Assembly (NCBI RefSeq): GCF_002102355.1
Contig: NZ_LQPT01000016.1
Coordinates: 62,001 to 126,000 of the forward strand
Direction: 5' to 3'
Origin: Mycobacterium sherrisii
Lineage (GTDB): Bacteria; Actinomycetota; Actinomycetes; Mycobacteriales; Mycobacteriaceae
DNA length: 64,000 bases
Position numbers and translations under genes: made by a program. Numbering within the stretch: the stretch's first letter is position 1; every line of letters begins with the position of its first letter. A model generated the notes under the pieces. The model was not told the origin of the DNA. It ran no database searches and was given only the letters and a program-made list of their open reading frames with translations. Shown here piece by piece: positions 58,220 through 64,000 of the stretch.

Positions 58220-59148
58220 CGCGCACCGAGCAAGACACCTGGGACCTGGCCTCGAGCGTGGGCGCGACCGCGACGTGGGTTGCCGCCGCCCGGGCTTTGG
58301 CCAGCAAGCAGACCGATGCACTGATCGACGATCCGTTCGCCGACCCACTGGTCCGCGCGGTAGGCAAGGATTTCTTCATCGGTGTGCTGGACGGCGAGAT
58401 CACCGACGACAGTGGCGATATCGACCCGGAGGACGACCCGGAAGCGGAGTACAACCTGCGGCGGATGATCAACATGATGGCCGTGCGTACCCGCTATTTC
58501 GACGACTTCTTTCTCGACGCCGCCGCCGCGGGTGTGCGCCAGGCCGTCATTTTGGCCGCGGGCCTGGACTCGCGGGCCTACCGGTTGACCTGGCCCGCGG
58601 GCACCGTCGTGTACGAAGTCGATCAGCCCGCGGTCATCGAGTTCAAGACCATGACACTGGCGGACTTAGGCGCCGAGCCCATCGCGCAGCGCCGGACGGT
58701 CGCCGTCGACCTTCGAGATGACTGGGTAAATGCGTTGCACCGCAACGGTTTCGACGCGAACCAGCCCACCGCGTGGAGCGCCGAAGGACTACTGATGTAT
58801 CTGCCGCCGGACGCCCAAGACCGACTGTTCGACGCGATCACCGCGACCAGTGCGCCCGGCAGCCGGCTGGCGACCGAATATCACCGCGACGGCGGCATGC
58901 CGTTGTTGGAACGGCGCGCGAAAGCGATGACCAACCGCTGGGGCCGCTTCGGGTTCGATGTCGACGTGTCGACCCTCGTCTACTACGGCGAGCGCACTCC
59001 GGCCGCGGACTACCTCAGCGCGCGGGGCTGGGCGACTTCCACCCGTACCCGCGCCGACATGTTCGCCGCGGCGGGCCTGTCCCTGTCTCCCGGGGAGAGC
59101 ATCGAAGCGCTGCAGAACAGCATCGCCGTCACCGCCGTGCTGCAATAG
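58216..59148 (+). CDS. class I SAM-dependent methyltransferase, TIGR00027 type, copy 3
   Basis: A 310-residue paralogue with [36 protein letters not shown], an acidic insert (DDSGDIDPEDDPEAEYN), [30 protein letters not shown] and [16 protein letters not shown]. It is translationally coupled to copy 2 and faces the convergent GNAT gene. Three tandem copies exceed the single Rv0731c at this place in M. tuberculosis. Confidence 0.92.
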   Translation: MTRTEQDTWDLASSVGATATWVAAARALASKQTDALIDDPFADPLVRAVGKDFFIGVLDGEITDDSGDIDPEDDPEAEYNLRRMINMMAVRTRYFDDFFLDAAAAGVRQAVILAAGLDSRAYRLTWPAGTVVYEVDQPAVIEFKTMTLADLGAEPIAQRRTVAVDLRDDWVNALHRNGFDANQPTAWSAEGLLMYLPPDAQDRLFDAITATSAPGSRLATEYHRDGGMPLLERRAKAMTNRWGRFGFDVDVSTLVYYGERTPAADYLSARGWATSTRTRADMFAAAGLSLSPGESIEALQNSIAVTAVLQ

Positions 59149-59156
59149 CCGCTCGA

Positions 59157-59822
59157 TCAGGCCGGTTTGGCCGCGGGCGCCCGGACCACCAGCGGCACCG
59201 CGGGAAAGCACCACGCCAGCTCCGAGCGGGACTTGCGCAGCGCCGCGGTGCCGTAGCCCTTCTTCCGGTGGTCGGGGTGAATCCAGATGCGGACGTCGAC
59301 CTCGCCCCGGACCAGCTCACCGAACACCATTCCGACCTTCTCACCGGAATCGACGGCGACGAACCAGGCGGCTTCCTCGTCGTCGACGCGGCGCAGCGCC
59401 GCCCGGATCTCGTCGTCGAGATTGCCCGCGGGCCCGCCGGATCCGTCGCCGGCGAAGCCGATGTCCTGGGTGCGGACCGCAAACAGGTCGCGGTCCTCGG
59501 CGGCGGAGAACGGTCGCAGCTCGAGGTTGTCCCCCGAGCTCGCCGGCCGCTCGCCGAGGGTGAAACTCAGCTGCTTGTTCAGGTCTTCGAGTTCGGCGAG
59601 AATCTTTCGCCTCGAGTCGATGGTGAGCTGCTCGAAGGACATCCCCATCACCGCTTCGGCGGCGAGATGAGAGGTGTCCAGGAGTTTGACGATCCCGTCG
59701 ACCGCGGCTTGTTTGGTCTCCGACTCCACCACCAGATCGGCGATTTCGTGCCTGCGTTCAAGCGCTTTCAACAACGCGTCGGCGATCTCTCGACGGGCGG
59801 CTTTGCGATCCTGGTCAGTCAT
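59157..59822 (-). CDS. GNAT-family acetyltransferase-like protein with helical N-terminal domain (Rv0730-like)
   Basis: A 221-residue protein. The N-terminal 90 residues are helical (ALLKALERRHEIADLVVESE, LTIDSRRKILAELEDLNKQL) and resemble the tower helices of gyrase A. The C-terminal 110 residues are GNAT-like: WFVAVDSGEKVGMVFGELV, DVRIWIHPDHRKKGYGTAAL, which contains the acetyl-CoA loop HPDHRKKGYG. It corresponds to Rv0730. Acceptor unknown. Confidence 0.8.
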   Translation of the reverse strand: MTDQDRKAARREIADALLKALERRHEIADLVVESETKQAAVDGIVKLLDTSHLAAEAVMGMSFEQLTIDSRRKILAELEDLNKQLSFTLGERPASSGDNLELRPFSAAEDRDLFAVRTQDIGFAGDGSGGPAGNLDDEIRAALRRVDDEEAAWFVAVDSGEKVGMVFGELVRGEVDVRIWIHPDHRKKGYGTAALRKSRSELAWCFPAVPLVVRAPAAKPA

Positions 59823-59863
59823 TGCACCAGCCTAGAACGCCGGGGACGTTAGCGCGCCAGATC

Positions 59864-61216
59864 TCAGTCCGGCGGCCGGGACGGTCGCTCACCCAGTGCC
59901 AGGAAGCGCCGGTACCGGTCCTCGACCGGGCCCACCCAGGCGGGGTCGGGGTCGACGACACGGTCGGTGCACACCCAGCGGCCGGCGTCGATGATCGACG
60001 TCTCCAGGCCGGCCGCCATCCGGCCCAGAAAGGCCGCCCCCAGCGCCGCGCCCTCGGGCACCCCGGACACCGCCACCGGCCGGCCGGTGGCGTCGGCGAT
60101 GGCCTGCATCCATGGCGCCAAGCGGGTGCCGCCGCCCGTGGCCACGATGCGTACGACCGGCGCTCCGCTGAGTTCGATGAGCTGGCGGACCACGAAGCCG
60201 GACGCCTCGTAGGCGGCCCTGCGCAGCGCGGCGCTGTCGTGGGTGAGGTCGATCGCGTCGAGTGCCCCCCGCCGGTGCGGGTCGTGGAACGGGGTGCGTT
60301 CCCCGCGGATATAGGGCGACCAGACCGGAACCCGACGCGGATCCACCGCGCCGGGCGGGCCCGGCGCGATGACGCGATCGACCCAGCCGAGGAACAGTCC
60401 CCCGGCGTTGCTGGCGCCGCCGATCAGGCTCTTGCCCGCCGTGGTGTGCGGAATGGTCCACAGCCCCGGCACCTGACGCGCCTCGGGGACGGTCACCCAC
60501 ACGATGAGCGTGGTACCGCACATGACCAGCACGTCGCCGTCTCGATCGGCGCCCGCCACCATCTGCTCGCACAGGGCGTCGACGGCGCCCAGTCCCAGCA
60601 CCGCGCCGGTGCCGCGGACCTCCCCGGCCGCGGCCCCGATCGTCTCCACGCGAGGCAGCTGTGCGACCACGGCGCCGCGCTCGGCGCAGGCCGCCGGGTC
60701 CCAACCGGTCCCGTCGAACAGCGGGAAAGAGGTCGCCGCGGTGGCGAAGTCGAGCACCGCCTCGCCGGTCAGGGCATGGTTGGCCACCGCCGGCGCCGGC
60801 CAGTATCCGGCCGCACCGGGAACTTCGGCGGCCATCCAGCGCAGGAACTCGGCGGCCTCCCCCAACGCCGGGACCGGCTGATCCCCCGCCACCCGGCCGC
60901 GCTCGTCGCCGTAGAGCAGCCCGGGCGCCAGCGGGCGGCCCGCGGCATCGACGGCCGTCAGCGACGGCACCATGGCCGAGACCGCGACGGCGCGGACCTG
61001 CGGGCCGGGCACCAGGCGGCGGACCCGGTCCAGGGCCGCTAATGGCCCGCGCCGCCACGCTTCGTCGGCGTCGTGCTCGAGCCGGTCGGGCGTCGGCACC
61101 CGCACCCGGTGCGGGATGCGGGCCCGCGCCGCCACCCGGCCGTCGCCGTCGGCGGCAACCGCCTTGACCGCGGTGGTGCCGATGTCGATGCCGATCGTGA
61201 CGCCAGTACGTGACAC
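59864..61216 (-). CDS. xylB: FGGY-family carbohydrate kinase (XylB-like)
   Basis: A 450-residue sugar kinase equivalent to Rv0729. The ATPase phosphate loop GIDIGTTAVKAVAADGDG, SLTAVDAAGRPLAPGLLYGD, TTLIVWVTVPE and IVATGGGTRLAPWMQAIAD are family marks. GTG 61216 is preferred because TACGGT lies seven bases upstream and the length then matches; GTG 61225 is an alternative and the frame further upstream is antisense to serA2. The sugar is uncertain; with a class II aldolase and a hydroxyacid dehydrogenase nearby, a deoxy-sugar or sugar-acid pathway is likely. Confidence 0.9.
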   Translation of the reverse strand: MSRTGVTIGIDIGTTAVKAVAADGDGRVAARARIPHRVRVPTPDRLEHDADEAWRRGPLAALDRVRRLVPGPQVRAVAVSAMVPSLTAVDAAGRPLAPGLLYGDERGRVAGDQPVPALGEAAEFLRWMAAEVPGAAGYWPAPAVANHALTGEAVLDFATAATSFPLFDGTGWDPAACAERGAVVAQLPRVETIGAAAGEVRGTGAVLGLGAVDALCEQMVAGADRDGDVLVMCGTTLIVWVTVPEARQVPGLWTIPHTTAGKSLIGGASNAGGLFLGWVDRVIAPGPPGAVDPRRVPVWSPYIRGERTPFHDPHRRGALDAIDLTHDSAALRRAAYEASGFVVRQLIELSGAPVVRIVATGGGTRLAPWMQAIADATGRPVAVSGVPEGAALGAAFLGRMAAGLETSIIDAGRWVCTDRVVDPDPAWVGPVEDRYRRFLALGERPSRPPD

Positions 61217-61223
61217 TGGCGTC

Positions 61224-61229
61224 ACCGTA
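61224..61229 (-). promoter_or_regulatory. -10 box of a leaderless xylB transcript
   Basis: TACGGT on the minus strand, seven bases before GTG 61216. It lies in the narrow gap between xylB and the divergent serA2. Confidence 0.4.
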
Positions 61230-61246
61230 CGCCAGCATTGGCATTC

Positions 61247-62233
61247 GTGACACCACCACGTGCCCTGGTGACGGCACCACTGCGCGGCCCGGGATTCGCC
61301 AAACTGCGGCAGCTGGCCGAGGTGGTCTATGACCCTTGGATAAGTGAGCGGGACCAGGGCCCGCTGCGGATTTACAGTCCCGAGCAGTTGGCTGAGCGAA
61401 TCGACAGCGAGGGCGCCGACATCGTTGTGGTGGAGAGCGACTCGGTACGCGGCCCGGTGCTGCAACGGCGGTTGCGAGCGATCGCCGCCACCCGCGGCGA
61501 CCCCACCAACGTCGACATCGCCGCGGCCACCGCGGCAGGCATCCCGGTGCTGAACACCCCGGCGCGCAACGCCGACGCGGTGGCCGAGCTGACGGTGGCC
61601 CTGCTCTTGGCCCTCACGCGTCAGCTGTTGACCGCCGACGCAGATGTTCGCAGCGGCAACATGTTTCGCGATGGCAGCATCCCGTACCAGAGGTTCCGCG
61701 GGTGGGAAATCGCCGGGCGCACGGCCGGATTGGTGGGCCTGGGCGCCGTCGGCCGGGCACTGCGGTGGCGGCTGACCGGGCTGGATCTGCGGGTCATCGC
61801 CCACGATCCGTACCACGACGAGGCCCACCACGACCTAGCCGAGCTGCTCGCCGAGGCCGACATCGTCTCGCTGCACGCGCCGGTCACCGAGGACACCGCG
61901 GGCATGATCGGCGCGGCGCAATTCGCGGCGATGCGGGACGGCGCGGTCTTCCTCAACACCGCACGCGCCCAGCTACACGACACCGACGCCCTCGTCGATG
62001 CGCTGCGCAGCGGCAAGGTTGCCGCGGCCGGGCTGGACCACTTTGCCGGCGAGTGGCTGCCCACCGATCACCCGCTAACCCGCATGCCCAACGTCGTGCT
62101 GACCCCGCACATCGGCGGGGCCACGTGGAACACTGAGGCCCGGCAGGCCCAGATGGTCGCCGACGATCTGGAAGCGTTGCTGGCCGGCAACGTGCCCGCC
62201 CATCTCGTCAACCCGGAGGTGCTCGGACCATGA
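61247..62233 (+). CDS. serA2: D-2-hydroxyacid dehydrogenase (SerA2-like)
   Basis: A 328-residue NAD-dependent enzyme of the phosphoglycerate-dehydrogenase family without the C-terminal regulatory ACT domain. GTG 61247 (MTPPRALVTAPLRGPGF) is preferred over TTG 61238. The dinucleotide fold is GLVGLGAVGRALRWRL; the catalytic Arg is in NTARAQLHDTDALVDALR, Glu in AGEWLPTDHPL and His in VVLTPHIGGATWN. It overlaps fucA by 4 bases. Equivalent to Rv0728c; true substrate probably a sugar-derived acid. Confidence 0.9.
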   Translation: MTPPRALVTAPLRGPGFAKLRQLAEVVYDPWISERDQGPLRIYSPEQLAERIDSEGADIVVVESDSVRGPVLQRRLRAIAATRGDPTNVDIAAATAAGIPVLNTPARNADAVAELTVALLLALTRQLLTADADVRSGNMFRDGSIPYQRFRGWEIAGRTAGLVGLGAVGRALRWRLTGLDLRVIAHDPYHDEAHHDLAELLAEADIVSLHAPVTEDTAGMIGAAQFAAMRDGAVFLNTARAQLHDTDALVDALRSGKVAAAGLDHFAGEWLPTDHPLTRMPNVVLTPHIGGATWNTEARQAQMVADDLEALLAGNVPAHLVNPEVLGP

Positions 62234-62895
62234 CGTCTGTGACATCCGTCGACAACGCAGCGGCCGCGGTGCTGGCGGCGGCCAAGGACATGCTGCGCCG
62301 GGGACTGGTCGAGGGAACCGCCGGCAACATTTCGGCGCGCCGCCCGGACGGCAACATCGTCATCACGCCGTCCTCGGTCGACTACCGCGACATGGTGCTC
62401 GAGGATCTGGTCGTCGTCGACCCCGACGGCGCGGTACAGCACGCCGCGCAGGTGCGGGCGCCGTCTTCGGAGATGAAGTTGCACCTGGCCTGTTATCAGG
62501 CATTCGCCGACATCGGCAGCGTCATTCACAGTCATCCGGTGTGGGCGACGATGTTCGCCGTCGCCCACCAGCCGATCCCGGCCTGCCTCGACGAATTCGC
62601 GGTGTATTGCGGCGGCGACGTCCGCTGCACCGACTACGCCGCGTCGGGCACCCCCGAGGTCGGCAGCAACGCGGTCAAGGCGCTGGAAGGCCGCGGCGCC
62701 GCCTTGATCGCCAATCACGGCCTGGTGGCGGTGGGGCCCCGCCCCGACAAGGTGCTGCATATCACCGCGCTTGTGGAGCGCACCGCTCAAATCGTTTGGG
62801 GTGCAAGGATTCTCGGAGGTCCGGTGCCGATTCCGGACGAGGTGAATCGCAACTTCGCCGGCGTCTACGGCTACCTGCGGGCCAATCCCCTATGA
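62230..62895 (+). CDS. fucA: class II aldolase (L-fuculose-phosphate aldolase type)
   Basis: A 221-residue zinc aldolase equivalent to Rv0727c. GTAGNISARRPDGNIVITPS binds phosphate, the catalytic Glu is in RAPSSEMKLHLA, and the zinc His residues are in VIHSHPVWATMFA and LIANHGLVAVG. It is coupled to serA2 (ATGA overlap) and overlaps the next gene by 4 bases too, so serA2, fucA and the metallo-hydrolase form one operon. Confidence 0.92.
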   Translation: MTSVTSVDNAAAAVLAAAKDMLRRGLVEGTAGNISARRPDGNIVITPSSVDYRDMVLEDLVVVDPDGAVQHAAQVRAPSSEMKLHLACYQAFADIGSVIHSHPVWATMFAVAHQPIPACLDEFAVYCGGDVRCTDYAASGTPEVGSNAVKALEGRGAALIANHGLVAVGPRPDKVLHITALVERTAQIVWGARILGGPVPIPDEVNRNFAGVYGYLRANPL

Positions 62896-63808
62896 GCAAG
62901 GTCCAGCTGGGCCGCGCGACCGTGACACGCATCGTGGAGTTTCAGTTCCAGCTGGGCACACAGTCGTTCCGCAACACCCTGCCGACGGGCTGGCAAGAGC
63001 ACGCCGACCTGTTGGTGCCCGACTTCTTCGACCCGGACACCGACACGTGGCGCATCGCGGTGCAAAGCTGGGTGATCGAGGTTGACGGGCTGACCGTGGT
63101 GGTGGACACCGGCGTCGGCAACGACCGCGAGCGCCCGCACCTGCCGGCCCTCGATCATTTGGCCACGGGATTCCTGGCGGCCTGGAAGTCGCCGGCATCG
63201 ACCGCGGCGCGGTGGACGTCGTGATCAACACCCACGTGCATTCCGACCATGTCGGCTGGAACACGCTGTTGGACAACGGCGTTTGGGTACCGACGTTTCC
63301 CAACGCGCGATATCTGGCGCCCGCGGCCGACTACCGGTACTTCTCCCCGGACGGCCCGGCGGCGCGCCGATCGCCGCGCACGGAGGCCGAAGCCGCCCAG
63401 CAGCATGGTGATCGGCTGGTGTTCGCCGACAGCGTGGCGCCCGTCGAGGCGGCCGGTCAGCTTGTCCAATGGTCGGACAATTATCAGATCAGCCCGTCGT
63501 TGCGGCTGCGATCGGCTGCCGGGCACACGCCCGGCTCCTCGGTGCTGTGGCTGGATGCGGGCGCCCCCGCGGTGTTCGTCGGCGATCTCACCCACAGCCC
63601 GCTGCAGGTTCGCCGTCCCGCCGACCCGTGCGCCTTCGACGTGGATGCTCACGCGGCCGCGGCCACTCGGCGCCGGGTTTTCGCCGAGGCCGCCGCGGCC
63701 CACGCAGCCGTGATACCCGCGCACTACCCCGGCCGCGGCGGTGCCACGATCCGCGCGGTGGCCGACCGATTCGACGTGGACGAGTGGCTGGACATCGAGC
63801 GGCTGTAA
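62892..63808 (+). pseudogene. metallo-beta-lactamase-fold hydrolase with a -1 frameshift
   Basis: From ATG 62892 the frame reads MSKVQLGRATVTRIVEFQFQ and continues through [20 protein letters not shown], then breaks after TGFLAA near 63180 and stops at 63222-63224. A second frame, offset by one base, carries VAGIDRGAVDVVINTHVHSD and on to 63808, with the metal motif HVHSDHVGW, GHTPGSSVLW, FVGDLTHSPL and the late His in VIPAHYPG. Adding one base near 63171-63185 would restore a 305-residue enzyme. Metal ligands are intact, so the lesion is recent or a sequencing error. Operon partner of fucA. Confidence 0.8.
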
Positions 63809-63821
63809 GGGCCGCGGACGG

Positions 63822-64000
63822 TTAGCTGATGGGCCGCAACGCGCGATACAGCGATTGGAAACGCGCGAACTTTTCGTCGTAGTAGTCACGATGGCAGATC
63901 TGCGGCTCGAAGGTGCGGTCGAACTTCACGAACTGTCGCACCGCGTCGGTCATGCATCCCACCACCTCGGTCCCCACGCCGGCCAGCAGCGCCGCGCCGA
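63822..64000 (-). CDS. C-terminal fragment of a second FGGY-type sugar kinase
   Basis: The frame ends at TAA 63822-63824 and runs off the window. It reads GAALLAGVGTEVVGCMTDAV, then FDRTFEPQICHRDYYDEKFA and RFQSLYRALRPIS. The GAALLAGVG helix and the Y..KFxxFxxLY end are typical of the xylulokinase-like family. It would be a second kinase beside the xylB-serA2-fucA genes. Based on about 59 residues only. Confidence 0.65.
   Translation of the reverse strand, partial: GAALLAGVGTEVVGCMTDAVRQFVKFDRTFEPQICHRDYYDEKFARFQSLYRALRPIS

Noticed and set aside
61217-61831. Extension of the xylB frame by 205 codons
   Set aside because: It is antisense to serA2. A GTG at 61216 with a -10 box gives the normal family length.

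Overview
The window is about 64 kb of GC-rich actinobacterial DNA. Gene content and order identify it as a chromosome segment of a Mycobacterium, probably a slow grower close to the M. avium complex (species is an inference). The markers are a complete ESX-4 type VII secretion locus, a cutinase cluster, SigL/RslA, F420-dependent enzymes and the rml rhamnose genes, in an order matching two M. tuberculosis blocks (Rv3436c-Rv3465 and Rv0753c-Rv0727c). No rRNA, tRNA, insertion sequence, phage or CRISPR array was found, and no gene-free stretch exceeds 300 bases.

Layout. 0-5 kb: a partial S9 peptidase start, a rhomboid-like membrane protein, two tandem DUF4436 proteins and glmS. 5-9 kb: a DUF2510 protein, a hydrolase-like protein without a serine nucleophile, an F420-type oxidoreductase and a pair of WXG-like proteins downstream of glmM. 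9-21 kb: glmM, rpsI-rplM, then ESX-4 (esxT, esxU, an Rv3446c-family protein, eccC4, eccD4, mycP4, eccB4). 21-25 kb: three tandem cutinases, each with a leaderless-type promoter, and an NCS1-like permease with a cysteine-rich tail. 25-30 kb: the alpha ribosomal operon infA-rpmJ-rpsM-rpsK-rpsD-rpoA-rplQ-truA. 30-35 kb: a fused receiver/thioredoxin-reductase-like protein with a cyclic-nucleotide-domain histidine kinase, then two LLM paralogues, one broken by an in-frame UGA. 35-42 kb: rmlB-rmlC and four tandem acyltransferase-3 paralogues. 42-47 kb: a flavin/NAD(P) oxidoreductase diverging from mmsA-fadE9-mmsB (valine catabolism). 47-56 kb, minus strand: secY-adk-mapA-sigL-rslA, then a four-gene block (ThDP enzyme, SRPBCC protein, KAS III-like enzyme, aminotransferase) and a MarR regulator. 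56-64 kb: three tandem SAM methyltransferases, a GNAT protein, a sugar kinase, serA2-fucA, a frameshifted metallo-beta-lactamase-fold gene and the end of a second sugar kinase.

The most striking observation is the four-gene block between rslA and the Rv0737-like marR gene. These two are neighbours in M. tuberculosis. The block is preceded by an exact match to the published SigL promoter consensus (TGAACC, 16 nt, CGTGTC) and a weaker copy precedes sigL itself. I infer a SigL/RslA-controlled biosynthetic cassette. Its KAS III-like enzyme has Asn where the catalytic His is expected. Other points of interest are the one-component-like redox signalling pair at 30-33.5 kb, the acyltransferase amplification beside rmlBC, and the retention of secY-adk-map and infA-rpoA on one strand only 23 kb apart, although they are far apart in M. 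tuberculosis.
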